64,000 bases of DNA from Gammaproteobacteria bacterium (GTDB lineage: Bacteria; Pseudomonadota; Gammaproteobacteria; Burkholderiales; Nitrosomonadaceae), in contig CP054180.1 in the NCBI GenBank assembly GCA_015709635.1, positions 682,001-746,000 of the forward strand. The letters are read 5' to 3'. This document shows, one piece after another, positions 47,501-55,228 of this stretch. The position numbers were made by a program, and so were the translations under genes. Position 1 is the stretch's first letter. Every line of letters starts with the position of its first letter. Under the pieces are notes generated by a model, which saw nothing but the letters and a program-made list of their open reading frames with translations, did no database searches and had not been told where the DNA came from.

Positions 47501-50499
47501 AGCCTTTGTTTGACAGTATCGTGGTGTTTGAAAATTTCCCCATTAACGCCGCGTTACGCAGCGACGAGCATTACGGATTGCGTTTCGGTGAAATCGCCGG
47601 CAAGGGATTGACCGGTTATGCGATGGATTTACAAGTGGTAATCGGCGCGACGCTGGAAATCGAATATGCCTATAGCTGCGGCGATTTTAGCGCTGCGTTT
47701 GTAACCGATTTGCGCGCTCAAATGGAAAGCCTGATGCGGGAAATGATGGCGCATCCGCAGCGTGCCGTGGGTGAGCTGGGCTGGCTGGACAAGCAAGAAC
47801 TGGAACGGCTTTGGCTGCTGCGCAGTGACTGGGATGCGGGTAAGCATGATGCATACCAGCCGGTGCACCATCTGATCGAACACAATGCGGCGGTTCAACC
47901 CGATGCGATTGCATTGTTGATGGGTGAGCAGGAGATGTCGTATGCCGAATTGAATTCGCGGGCCAATGGTCTGGTGCACAAACTGATGCAGCTCGGTGCT
48001 GCGCCAGAAATCCGTATCGGCGTCGCCATGGAGCGGTCGCTCAACGTCATCGTGACATTCCTGGCCATTTTAAAAACGGGTGCCGCTTATGTGCCGCTGG
48101 ATATCGATTATCCGACTGAACGGTTGCAGTTCATGATCAAGGACAGCGGGCTATCGCTATTGATCACGCAACAGGCGGTACTGGCCCGGCATGCGTTTGA
48201 CAGTGACGTGCCGCAACTTGTGCTGGACGGCATTGGCCGGGAGCTCGAACAAGCGGCAAATCCGGCAATCGCCGTGCATCAACAGCAATTGGCGTATGTC
48301 ATCTACACTTCCGGATCGACCGGCCTTCCCAAAGGTGTCGGCGTTACTCACGGTCCGTTGTCGATGCATTGCCAGGCAACTGCGCAGATTTATGAGATGC
48401 ATTCTAATTCTTGCGAGTTGCTGTTCATGTCGTTTTCCTTCGACGGTGCGCATGAGCGCTGGTTGACTGCGTTGACGGTCGGCGCCGGACTGGCGGTGCG
48501 TGATCAGGAATTATGGACGGCGGAGCAAACCTACGATGCCTTGCATCACTACGGAATCACCAATGCCGCCTTTCCGCCTGCGTATCTGGGCCAGATCGCC
48601 GAATGGGCATCGTCTCGGACCGATCCGCCGCCGGTGGAATTGTATGTTTTCGGCGGCGAAGCGATGCCAAAGACTTCCTATGATCTGATCCGGCAAACGT
48701 TACAACCGGACAGACTGATCAACGGTTATGGACCGACCGAAACCGTGGTGACGCCGCTGATCTGGAAAACCGATGCCGCTCGAAGTTTTGATTGCGCTTA
48801 TGCACCGATCGGCCGCCCGGTCGGGGAGCGCACGGTCTATGTTCTGGATACCGATTTGCAGCCGGTGCCGTTTGGCATTGTGGGCGAGTTGTACATTGGC
48901 GGGTATGGCTTGGCCAGAGGTTATCTGGGACGCGCAGGGCTGACCGCGGAACGGTTTGTTGCCGATCCGTTCGATCCTGCGGGAGGGCGTTTGTATCGTA
49001 CCGGCGATTTGGTGCGCTGGTTGGATGATGGCAACATCGAGTACGTCGGCCGTGTCGACGATCAGGTGAAGATACGCGGATTCAGGATCGAACTGGGCGA
49101 AATCGAAGCGCGCATCCGTGCGGCGGATGGTGTGGCCGATGTGGCTGTGGTTGTGCATGCGGGTGCAAGCGGTGCGCAACTGGCGGCTTACATCCTGCCA
49201 ATGAACGAATCGATGGAACAGGCAGTGCTGACCCGATTGAAACAAGTACTGGCGCAACAGCTACCGGAATACATGGTACCGTCACATTGGATTGCCGTGA
49301 GCGAATTGCCCCGGCTGCTGAGCGGCAAGCTGGATCGCAAGCGGCTGCCAGAGCCGGAAGCGGCCGGCGATAGTTATCGCGCGCCATCGACTCCGCAAGC
49401 ACGGGCGCTGGCAGAGATATGGCAGGAAGTGCTGGGTGTGGAGCGAGTTGGCGAAACGGACAATTTCTTCGCGTTGGGGGGCGATTCGTTATCCAGCCTC
49501 AAGGTCATTGCCCGTATCCGGAATCTGAAGCATCTGAATCTCAGTTTCAAGTTGCGCGACCTGATACAGAAGCCGACCATCGCGAACCTGCTGGGATTGG
49601 ATAGTCAGGTTGCGAGCGGTTTGCTGATGCTGAATCAGCCGGTTGCTGATAGCGGGCGGCAACCTTTGTTCTGTATTCATGCCGGATTGGGAACGGTGTT
49701 CGACTATCAGCCGCTGGCACGGCATTTGCAAGGAGCGCGCACGGTGTATGGTCTGCCTTGCCGCATGCTCGCCGATCCGGCGCATCTGGATGTTTCGCTG
49801 CGACAAATGGCGCAAGATTATTGCACCATGATCCGCACCGTTCAGCCGGAAGGACCGGTACATCTTGCCGGTTGGTCGTTGGGGGGGACTTTGGCGGCAC
49901 TGATGGCGGAATTATTCGAGGCTGATGGCCAATCCGTGGCTTTTCTGGGATTGATCGATCCGTATGTCCCTAATGTGGAATCGCCGCAAGCGGATGACTG
50001 GCGGCAGGATCTCGCGGATTTTGTGGCCGTTGTCGCTCCCGGTGCAACTCTCGATGGTGTATTGCCGGCTGTGTCACCCCATGCACCGGAGGCGCAGGAA
50101 ACTGTGCAAGCGATAACCGCAATACTCGAGACTCTTTTTGCAAGCCCGGCAGGTGCATGTAAAGCTCCCGGCTATGCCGCCATGGGAGCGGATGAGCTGG
50201 CGCAAGTTTTTGTAGTGGCGCGGCGTTTGAAAATGCTGTCGATGCAGACAGGAAAGCTAGGGGCGCTGAGTGCAAATCCCGTGTGCTGGTGGGCATCGGA
50301 TCGCGAATCCAGCCATCGGGCGGCACTCGGGCAGCAGATCGTCCCCGCTGAGGTTCATTCGATTGAGATTGAGGCTGGTCATTTCGAGATCGTCCGCACC
50401 GACTTATTGTTGCAGGGAATTGGTGATATTTTGATGAGCAGTGATCTCACAAAACCGAGCAGTCTGTTAAGTGCTAGTCTTATTCAATCCAGTCCGTGA
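38599..50499 (+). CDS. three-module NRPS C-A-PCP-E-C-A-PCP-C-A-PCP-TE
   Basis: A 3966-residue synthetase that finishes the peptide. Module 1: C (MHHIISD near 181), A (near 656), PCP (VGGDSILSL near 1045) and epimerase (HHAVIDGVSWR near 1232; EGHGRE; RSVGWHT), so a D residue. Module 2: C (LHHLILDGWS near 1700), A (near 2162), PCP (near 2558). Module 3: C (KHHILLDGWG near 2767), A (near 3236), PCP (LGGDSLSSL near 3627) and a thioesterase (AGWSLGGTLA near 3757) for release. The codes read by eye are DGECTGGIT, DGEDHGTVT and DGEAVGGVT; Glu at 239 fits basic residues such as ornithine derivatives. The gene starts at a TTG directly after the previous stop. Confidence 0.93.
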   Translation: MELDKYAIAERFAALVADKQKVFLEALNERGIDFSQLPIIRQPDTKRSTLSYAQQRHWFLWQLDPQSTAYHLSAALRLSGELDVAALQAGFRILVQRHESLRTVCRANAQGQAEQVIEAVGDFALQTIDLSELPPDSRQQRAAQEAKQIVTTPFDLTQGPLLRVAVIRIDAHEHHLIVAMHHIISDAWSNRIIIDELAVCYRACLAGQPPQLPELAVQYADYAVWQRNWLEAGEKERQLAYWRAQLGDTHKILQLPVDHARLPVGNYRAAHASFQLPAPLASGLRRLAQERGVTLFMVLLCGFQMLLYRYSGQNDIRVGVPVANRHRTEAERIVGLFVNTQVLCNRIDSRMTLAAILDQVRDAALGAQAHQDLPFEQLVEALQPERSLHQNPLFQVMFNHLREDYRALYQLPGLTVSEFEPGERSAQFELVLDTVENPDGQIAARFTYAAELFEADTIQRLSEHYLYLLQQLADDAQQCLGDVNVLSAAEWHQLLNWGVNERRYTGVEPVHRLIEQRTKEQPDAVALIFQDSELSYAQLNRRANRLAHRLIALGIKPESRVGIALERSIDMVVALLAVLKAGGAYVPLDPDYPPERLQHMIADSAIELLLTQSHARVRIPCPEHCPVLELDTETFAACPDDNPDVALHPEHLAYIIYTSGSTGKPKGVAVAHGPLAMHVQSIGELYGMTPADRELQFASINFDGAHERWLVPLVFGAALMPRDNELWAADRTAGEIVKHGITIACFTPGYLQQLAEFTGSAGRNLPIRSYTAGGEAMSRSAFEFVQQTLQPPRIINGYGPTETVITPLIFKAYPDTRFDSSYLPIGSPVGDRTAYIVDAEMNPVPVGVPGELYLGGTGLARGYLNRPGLTAERFVADPFGQQGERLYRTGDLARWRLDGQIEYLGRLDHQVKIRGFRIELGEIEAQLLRQPAVREAVAAIKEGPHGARLIAYAVLHENQVEDSGSLRDALARVLPDYMLPSAIMILQSLPLNANGKVDRDRLPQPEFAHDKEYAAPQAGIETILADIWAQVLDLPRVGRHDNFFEVGGDSILSLQIVTKTRRAGWKITPRQLFECQTVSALAQKAVSVEMSDPGALHFNRIDDLTPIPLLPVQQDFFAQSIPVRSHWNQAVLLKCRERLRADRLRQAIAALVRHHRALHFRFDEDVHGLWQQTASTAPQQDYLWVRQAADEAQFLAICNAAQRSLNVQQGLLLRAVLIDWIDDTQRLLLVIHHAVIDGVSWRIVVEDLEIAYRQAAQQQDIDLPGVTTDYAVWSRRLMQYPLQHDSEFDYWQSLKGIPVAPPCDFPQGANDAANRTSITVTLDQPQTRALLKDAPSAYRTQVNDLLLTALAGALCHGCGQQNMVIDLEGHGREDLFPDIDLSRSVGWHTTVFPVMLDAGGDLPQRIRQIKEQLRHIPNKGMGYGLFKHHGSVQQRQVIAALPQAQVVFNYLGQLDASFTADSLWQLADEPVGDLIDPGMPQTHELAINCHVARGELCIDINFSSARYTHAAMTALGQRLLTELGAIIAHCTSGVSAVTPSDFPLTRISQDELDGLPVAAGRIEDLYPLSPMQTGILFHSVFQTDSRAYVNQLRADIAQLSVARFRIAWQTVIDRHSILRTGFLPEGRVPLQWVAKTAALPFAEYDWRRKSFTSQHDREQALDALAQSEHAEGFDLPQPPLIRIAVVRIDEHRYHVIITLHHLILDGWSTSQLLSEVLRQYGGERSATPQVRYRDFIAWLQRCDAAMSQSYWQQWLQTVDDPARLAESVAAPVSGDGYRIAIRALEPAVFDACKRFCKQQRVTVSTLVQAAWALLLGHYTGQQNVIFGVTVAGRPADLPGAEQILGLFINTLPVRIALKPEVAVGAWLREIQAQNLATREHEQTPLYDIQRWAGQTRQGLFDSILVFENYPVDAALKQHAPGGLAFSNVASHETTNYPLTISVVEQDGLSLHYGYQGESFAAETIAAIATQVERLLEEISRSGASCLGDISIVDAAARKQLFDWGINPQRYRQNEPVHRLIERRAAEQPDAVALICGDTVLGYAELNRRANRLAHRLIALGMQAESRVGIALERSIDMVIGVLATLKAGGAYVPLDPDYPRDRLQHMVADSAIELLLTHRSLREQIPCPVSGNVLELDAFDSTGWPDHNPSVRLHGGHLAYIIYTSGSTGKPKGVAIAHDALAEHAYVSIDFFGLRSTDRMLQFSTINFDGFIEQFFPPLCAGAAMVLRGTALWDSETFYRELIAQRITVADLTTAYWFLLVQDFAKAGRRDYGVLRQVHAGGEAMPPEGLKAWRAAGMQGIKLLNTYGPTEAVVTATVADCTVNDASGDPAPLQVSIGKPLPARCIYLLDANLAPVLPGVPGELCIGGELLARGYLNKAGLTAERFIADPFANNGGRLYRTGDLARWRADGHIEYLGRLDHQVKIRGFRIELGEIETQLLLHPEIREAVVTVKQGPAGARLAAYISLQPDCALTIAALRDALADVLPDYMIPAAIVIMPSLPLNANGKIDRKRLPEPEFADAANYEAPQGDTEQALAAIWADVLGLSRIGRRDNFFELGGDSILSLQIVTAARRAGWHITPRQLFERQTVAELAQVAGIAPETTSEAPPSTASGLADYLDAAIIAALPFGEQDIEDIFPLSPTQEGMLFHTLEAPGTGLYVNQISVAVEGLDADRLAAAWRQMVIRHPVLRTGFLWRSELPRPLQVVFKQADIPVIQLDWRGQEGVEQRIVAYADEALRHEFNFVEPPISLSLIRTGENRHQLIWTKHHILLDGWGDSLLIGDWLQCYNGEMLPQPGPDYRVYVDWLARQDKQATQQFWQSELRETDGPTLLAQSVGNRAQAGNRSGYAQLYTRLGVEETRQMQAFAQQLHITLNTLVQAAWALLLQRYTGKQTVVFGATVAGRPPALPDADRILGLFINTIAVPVARCSEQTVASYLTGLQRTNARLRDYEYASLADVQRWAGLSGQPLFDSIVVFENFPINAALRSDEHYGLRFGEIAGKGLTGYAMDLQVVIGATLEIEYAYSCGDFSAAFVTDLRAQMESLMREMMAHPQRAVGELGWLDKQELERLWLLRSDWDAGKHDAYQPVHHLIEHNAAVQPDAIALLMGEQEMSYAELNSRANGLVHKLMQLGAAPEIRIGVAMERSLNVIVTFLAILKTGAAYVPLDIDYPTERLQFMIKDSGLSLLITQQAVLARHAFDSDVPQLVLDGIGRELEQAANPAIAVHQQQLAYVIYTSGSTGLPKGVGVTHGPLSMHCQATAQIYEMHSNSCELLFMSFSFDGAHERWLTALTVGAGLAVRDQELWTAEQTYDALHHYGITNAAFPPAYLGQIAEWASSRTDPPPVELYVFGGEAMPKTSYDLIRQTLQPDRLINGYGPTETVVTPLIWKTDAARSFDCAYAPIGRPVGERTVYVLDTDLQPVPFGIVGELYIGGYGLARGYLGRAGLTAERFVADPFDPAGGRLYRTGDLVRWLDDGNIEYVGRVDDQVKIRGFRIELGEIEARIRAADGVADVAVVVHAGASGAQLAAYILPMNESMEQAVLTRLKQVLAQQLPEYMVPSHWIAVSELPRLLSGKLDRKRLPEPEAAGDSYRAPSTPQARALAEIWQEVLGVERVGETDNFFALGGDSLSSLKVIARIRNLKHLNLSFKLRDLIQKPTIANLLGLDSQVASGLLMLNQPVADSGRQPLFCIHAGLGTVFDYQPLARHLQGARTVYGLPCRMLADPAHLDVSLRQMAQDYCTMIRTVQPEGPVHLAGWSLGGTLAALMAELFEADGQSVAFLGLIDPYVPNVESPQADDWRQDLADFVAVVAPGATLDGVLPAVSPHAPEAQETVQAITAILETLFASPAGACKAPGYAAMGADELAQVFVVARRLKMLSMQTGKLGALSANPVCWWASDRESSHRAALGQQIVPAEVHSIEIEAGHFEIVRTDLLLQGIGDILMSSDLTKPSSLLSASLIQSSP
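38764..40457 (+). repeat. perfect 1694-bp duplication, copy 2
   Basis: The partner of 35431-37124, at the start of the next synthase gene. No mismatch was found on reading. The A-domain halves downstream differ and predict different substrates (Ser in copy 1, an acidic-code basic type in copy 2). Confidence 0.9.
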
Positions 50500-50684
50500 A
50501 GTTCACGGCAAGTCAGGAGCGACAGTACGAAAAGGACAAGAGGGAATCATGCATCGGGATTCAGGGTCAAGCCGACAATCGCTGCGATCAAAAAACCGCT
50601 GCCCGGCGGCTTTACCCAATCCATTTCGCCATCGGTTAGCGAAATGCAGTTTTGTTTCGAATCAGATTCAGGCTGGCGTTAACA

Positions 50685-52301
50685 TCACAATGATTCAAGA
50701 AATTTAATCAGCGCTTCTCGATCGGTAGAAGGTAGCATGCGAAAGTATTCCTTGGCAGACTCGGCTTCACCGCCATGCCACAAAATAGCCTCTGTCAAGT
50801 CCCGTGCACGCCCATCGTGCAGAAGAAAAGTATGGCCATTCACAACTTTGGTATAGCCGATTCCCCACAGTGGAGGGGTTCTCCATTCCTGACCATCAGC
50901 AAGAAAATCCGGCCGGCCATCGGCAAGCCCTTCGCCCATGTCGTGGAGTAACAAATCAGTATAGGGGTGGATGACTTGCCGGGATACTTCCGGCACACCG
51001 CCAAGAACGCCGGTAGTTACTGTGGGAATGTGGCAAGCAGCACACCCGGCCCGGTCAAATACGATCTGACCTTGTTTTACTTTTGGGTCATCAATATTAC
51101 GGCGCGAAGGCACTGCCAAGGTCTGGATATAAAATGTAACATCATCCAGGATGCCGGGTTTCAGTTCAGGGTCGTCACTCAAGCCGTCATACTGAGGTTG
51201 TCCGGCCGTACTTTCCACGGGAAACAATTCATTGGTAATGCCCATATCGCCATGGTACGCGCCAGCCGTTTGTACCAATGTCGAAGGGCTGTTGGCTTTG
51301 AGTCCGAATCGGCCGATTACAGTTGTTTCGCTCACTGCATCCCAAACGCGATTAACACGGCCCGATATGCCATCGCCATTCAAATCATCTTCATCGGTCC
51401 AACCGAGTAGAGTGTCATCAGTAATGGCTTCAAGCAGGCCACGGCCGAATACAGGGGGCGCGACGCGAGGCGATATTAAATACTTGGCGGGTAAGTCCAT
51501 GTAAGGCTTATCGATAGTAAAAGCCGGTTTACGTAATTGATACGGTGTATTGTCGCCAAACTTCCCGTCAATTTCGATATAACCCGTTTTAACGGTGGCT
51601 TCTGGTTGAACGCCAAATACCGCTTTATCAAGGAGCTGAGTACCAAAGCCAGGTATGGCTAATGGGCTTCCAGTTTTTGAATCAGCGCCTGGAATGCTGA
51701 GACGAAGAAAAAATGTATTAGATATTCCGCCTTCCTCAGGAGGCCGCCCTCGGCCGTCTTTAGGGTGACAAGCGATACAACTATTGTTGTTGAATGCCGG
51801 TCCCAATCCGCTGTTAAATGATGCAGGAGCCGTGACAAAGCTTTGCTCGAACTCGGAATCGCCGATTAAATGACGCACCAAGCCTTCAGGGCTGAGATTT
51901 GGTGCCGGATTGCCAAAGGCGGAGCTGCTCACGACAGAGATAGTCGTATCACCGCCCGAAAACTCATTTTTGATTGCAATCACTTCGATGTTCGAAAAAG
52001 CGCTTTCCCCATCGGAGTTATAAGCAGTAACGGCGACATAAAACATGGTTCCGTCATCCAGTACTGCAGATGCCTTGGTTTCGGTTCCAAGATCGATACT
52101 GTTAATGGTTTCAATCGGTTTGGGTAATGGATAGGGCAACCAATATAATTTGTATTTGCTCGAACTATCGATCGGCAACCAACTGACAGTGGCGCGATTA
52201 CCTTCTACAGAAAAGGCAGCAACAGGTGCCGCAGGAGGAGCGGCTTGTACGTATGAGCAAAGCGCAAATGCGGCAGCAATAAATAAAATACGGTATTTCA
52301 T
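50685..52301 (-). CDS. di-heme oxidoreductase (DUF1111) with N-terminal FN3-like domain
   Basis: A 538-residue periplasmic protein with a signal peptide (cleavage after VQA, residue 20). Residues 24-110 look like a fibronectin type III fold. Two c-type heme sites follow: SCIACH at 174-179 and AGCAACH near 420, within a DUF1111 domain ending in HDGRARDLTEAILWHGGEA. DUF1111 proteins often sit beside imelysin genes in iron-related loci, as here: 54 bases downstream of the imelysin gene, so co-transcribed. It may handle electrons for iron reduction or release; this is inference. Confidence 0.85.
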   Translation of the reverse strand: MKYRILFIAAAFALCSYVQAAPPAAPVAAFSVEGNRATVSWLPIDSSSKYKLYWLPYPLPKPIETINSIDLGTETKASAVLDDGTMFYVAVTAYNSDGESAFSNIEVIAIKNEFSGGDTTISVVSSSAFGNPAPNLSPEGLVRHLIGDSEFEQSFVTAPASFNSGLGPAFNNNSCIACHPKDGRGRPPEEGGISNTFFLRLSIPGADSKTGSPLAIPGFGTQLLDKAVFGVQPEATVKTGYIEIDGKFGDNTPYQLRKPAFTIDKPYMDLPAKYLISPRVAPPVFGRGLLEAITDDTLLGWTDEDDLNGDGISGRVNRVWDAVSETTVIGRFGLKANSPSTLVQTAGAYHGDMGITNELFPVESTAGQPQYDGLSDDPELKPGILDDVTFYIQTLAVPSRRNIDDPKVKQGQIVFDRAGCAACHIPTVTTGVLGGVPEVSRQVIHPYTDLLLHDMGEGLADGRPDFLADGQEWRTPPLWGIGYTKVVNGHTFLLHDGRARDLTEAILWHGGEAESAKEYFRMLPSTDREALIKFLESL

Positions 52302-52355
52302 AATCTGTAAAACAAAGATGAATCGGTTTGCTCGATCTCGTAAAAAAGCATTATC

Positions 52356-53678
52356 TCAGCGAACTGAGCGAGCTAAAGGCAACAATTGGTCGATCAATAA
52401 TGCTACCAGGTTCTTCGCCTCGTTAATGGCTGTTTGTACTGAATCGGCATTGCTAATAATGGATTCGGTAAACGGTTGGGGTATGGCGTAAATGGCAGCA
52501 ATGGTTTTTTCAATTTGATTGTTTATGGCTTCGTCTAATGCCGGGTTGATCGATTTGACCAAAGCGTTCAAACCAGGTCCCTCGGATAACAAATAAGTTC
52601 CGGTATAAACATTTCTTATACTTCTGATATTATTTATAAAATCGGTTATTGAATTAGCACTGAATTGAGATTCAGTCAAACTGGGATCGCGTCCAGCAAG
52701 CGGCCTGCTAAGCTTGCCGGTGCCTACTTCGTCAGCAATACCAATCATTCCTTCGAGCATTTCCTGTACAGCGGAAGCCAGGCTCGGATACGTCGCGCTG
52801 CCTGCGCCAGCCTTAGAAAATTCCGCAAGGAAATTGCCGGCATTTGGATTCCATGCATCGGCTAACATTTGCGCATCATTAGACAGCGCAGTAGCAGCTG
52901 AAATCAAATACGCCATTTCTCGCGCAGTTAATTCCGAAGCGGCTTTATTATTTTTGCTGCCAAATAGCAAATATTCGATGACATGAAAGCCTTTGAGCGT
53001 GGGCTCAAAGGCACTAACTGTTTCTGTCGTCAATGGGGTAGTGCTATCGATGATATTCTGTATGTCAGTCGCGTTGATAGGCCAGCTGTCCAAAGCAGGA
53101 TCCAGATCTAGAGTCTCGGCGGGACCAAATAAAAATGCTTCTGATTGTTCCCACGGGCGGCGTGCATTGCGCCACGCATTCTGAGCCTGGTGGAGATTTT
53201 TAGCCGTCGTTTCGAGTTGCAGCTCAAGGATCGCGGCCCGTAATAATTTAGTTTGCTCGGCCAAATCGATATAGGTATTAAATATCACATTACGCGCATA
53301 ATTTTGAATCACTTGCTGTACTGAGGGTATTTCAGTAGGAACAGACGGTACCAACAGCAAGCGCGGTAGAGAAAAGCCGCTATTCCCTTCAGTATTTCCT
53401 GCGCGGATTGAAACAAAAAAACCGGAGCCAGGCGGTAAAATCGTATTCACCTGTGTATTAGTACCCAGATCAAATTGACCAAAGAGTGATCCATCATTTG
53501 AGTTGGAAGCGATCAAAGTGTAATTGTTGGCTCCCGAGACTTCGTCCCAATACAAATTGACTTGCGGACCGTTTGTAGTGATATAAAGCTTTGGAATTTC
53601 TGGTAGCTCAGCGTGTGATACTGAAGCGAACATTATTATTGCCATTCCGATTAGAATCAGTTTCATATGGTTTTTCAT
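52356..53678 (-). CDS. imelysin-family (IrpA-like) iron-regulated protein with FN3-like domain
   Basis: A 440-residue secreted protein with a signal peptide ending SVSHA (residue 23). Residues 26-115 form an FN3-like domain similar to that of the neighbouring DUF1111 protein. The imelysin domain follows, with RRPWEQSEAFLFGPAE and the family motif GFHVIEYLLFG (GxHxxE) near 231. Imelysins are iron-induced envelope proteins that may bind metal. AAGGA precedes the ATG, and a strong Fur-like site lies 36 bases upstream. Confidence 0.87.
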   Translation of the reverse strand: MKNHMKLILIGMAIIMFASVSHAELPEIPKLYITTNGPQVNLYWDEVSGANNYTLIASNSNDGSLFGQFDLGTNTQVNTILPPGSGFFVSIRAGNTEGNSGFSLPRLLLVPSVPTEIPSVQQVIQNYARNVIFNTYIDLAEQTKLLRAAILELQLETTAKNLHQAQNAWRNARRPWEQSEAFLFGPAETLDLDPALDSWPINATDIQNIIDSTTPLTTETVSAFEPTLKGFHVIEYLLFGSKNNKAASELTAREMAYLISAATALSNDAQMLADAWNPNAGNFLAEFSKAGAGSATYPSLASAVQEMLEGMIGIADEVGTGKLSRPLAGRDPSLTESQFSANSITDFINNIRSIRNVYTGTYLLSEGPGLNALVKSINPALDEAINNQIEKTIAAIYAIPQPFTESIISNADSVQTAINEAKNLVALLIDQLLPLARSVR

Positions 53679-53713
53679 AAGTTGATATCCTTTCTAATTA
53701 TTATCGGGTTTTC

Positions 53714-53732
53714 TGAAATGAGAATCATTATT
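53714..53732 (-). promoter_or_regulatory. putative Fur box before the imelysin gene
   Basis: The core AATGAGAATCATTATT matches 14 of 16 positions of the Fur consensus core. It lies 36 bases upstream of the imelysin start, overlapping the expected promoter. Confidence 0.65.
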
Positions 53733-53926
53733 ATACAATGGGGATTGTATGGCAAGAGCGAATTTTATCGGAACACATGATGCAATCGGATCGATCTTGG
53801 AAAAACCTATTTGGATTCAATGAATCATTGCAATACCGCCAGAATCTCATCTATAGATGATTAAAAAACTCAATGTCTTACAAGGGAGACTTTTTAGCAA
53901 TCAAGCGACATCGGCTTTAACCATTT

Positions 53927-53966
53927 CGGGTTTAATTCCTCGCCCCTTGCAGTGGGGTGCTTTATT
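53927..53966. repeat. short REP-like element
   Basis: CGGGTTTAATTCCTCGCCCC, then TTGCAGTGGGGTGCTTTATT. It repeats the outer parts of the 18206-18309 cluster (CGGGTTCAATTCCCCGCCCC and GGGGTGCTTTATT) with the middle deleted. It touches the stop codon of the PepSY gene and may act as its terminator. Confidence 0.55.
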
Positions 53967-55224
53967 GATAATAGTAGGCTATCGACCGTGCCTTGCGTTT
54001 GCGGTACCAGATGATCACACCGGTAACCGACAGGATTGCAACCAGTAAACCCAACAGCGAAACCATAATGCGCCCCGGTAATCCTAGAATTCTGCCGGAA
54101 TGCAAAGGAAACTGCGCATCCAGGAAAATATCCCCGGCACTGCCGCTGCCGGGAATTTTATCGCCCAGAAAGCGCCCGTCCTGGCCATCGAAATATAACC
54201 AGGGATTGCCGAGTCCGCGATCTGCATGATCTTTGCCGGGCTCATGAAACGTTACACCGTAAATGCTATATTCCGGATCATAAAACATCCCGCCCAGCGG
54301 TATATCCCAGCCTAACCGGCGCGCTTCAGCCTGTGCCAGCTTGACGATTTCATGCCGGTTTATACCGGGTTCGATCGGTTCGTCATGCGGATTGGGTGAT
54401 CGCGCTGCAAAAGGATCGGGGCTGAGTGTGGAAAATACCGAAACGACGGGACGCATCACTTCTTGATTCAGATTCATCGATACCGCTGTGACAGCCAAAA
54501 TCAGCAACAGACCCCATAACCAAACGCCGCCGGAGCGGTGCAAATCGAAATTCAGTTTGTATCCGCCCTGATGCCAACGGAAAGAAAACGATTTGCGCCA
54601 GGCTTGCCAATTGGGGAAAGACAACAGTAAGGCCACAAAACAATCGATGGTCCAGACAATGGCCAGTATGCCCATGAACAGGATGCCGAATTCGATATCG
54701 AAAAAATCCGGAAGGTGCATGCTGTAATGCAGCTTGTACAGAAACGGCACGAAATTTTCCCGTGTCAGCGCAATATCGCCCCACATACGAGATCCGCGGA
54801 TGTCCGCAGTAACCGGATCAAGCGCGATTTGATTTACCCCGATATCGATCGCTTTTCCAGTTTGCGGATCCGGGCGGCCGATAACAGCCAATCCGAGATT
54901 CTGATCCGGTTCGATGGAAAGCGGCAACCAGGTGATCAGGATGCGGGCATCGGCTTTTTCCAGATGATCGGCCAGCATGAGCGGAGGCAACGTTTCACCT
55001 TGGCTCTGTCGTTCAAACAGTTGCGGATTCAACCATTCATCCAGCTCGTGATCCCATGAAATGACGGCGCCGGTAAACCCGGCAATAAACAGGAAGACCG
55101 CCAGCGAGAGACCTGCCCAGCGGTGAAGTGAAGTCAGAATGTGACGCGTTATTCTTGTTTTTGTGATGTTTCTTATGGAGTGCTGAGGCTGATCAAGCAA
55201 TTCCGTTGCGAGAGGCTTTTTCAT
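53962..55224 (-). CDS. PepSY-domain iron-regulated inner-membrane protein (PiuB-like)
   Basis: A 420-residue protein with four membrane helices: HRWAGLSLAVFLFIAGFTGAV near the start, one near residue 185 (FGILFMGILAIVWTIDCFV), one near 235, and one near the end (VSLLGLLVAILSVTGVIIWY). The large loops are PepSY-type. Relatives are iron-regulated and found beside siderophore receptors, where they are suspected to reduce ferric siderophores. The ATG at 55224 lies four bases after the exporter stop; a TTG at 55251 would overlap it. Confidence 0.82.
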   Translation of the reverse strand: MKKPLATELLDQPQHSIRNITKTRITRHILTSLHRWAGLSLAVFLFIAGFTGAVISWDHELDEWLNPQLFERQSQGETLPPLMLADHLEKADARILITWLPLSIEPDQNLGLAVIGRPDPQTGKAIDIGVNQIALDPVTADIRGSRMWGDIALTRENFVPFLYKLHYSMHLPDFFDIEFGILFMGILAIVWTIDCFVALLLSFPNWQAWRKSFSFRWHQGGYKLNFDLHRSGGVWLWGLLLILAVTAVSMNLNQEVMRPVVSVFSTLSPDPFAARSPNPHDEPIEPGINRHEIVKLAQAEARRLGWDIPLGGMFYDPEYSIYGVTFHEPGKDHADRGLGNPWLYFDGQDGRFLGDKIPGSGSAGDIFLDAQFPLHSGRILGLPGRIMVSLLGLLVAILSVTGVIIWYRKRKARSIAYYYQ

Positions 55225-55228
55225 AATG

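Noticed and set aside
50593..50612. Hairpin AAACCGC/GCGGCTTT after the last NRPS gene
   Set aside because: The core stem is only four bases and the T run is short; too weak to call a terminator.
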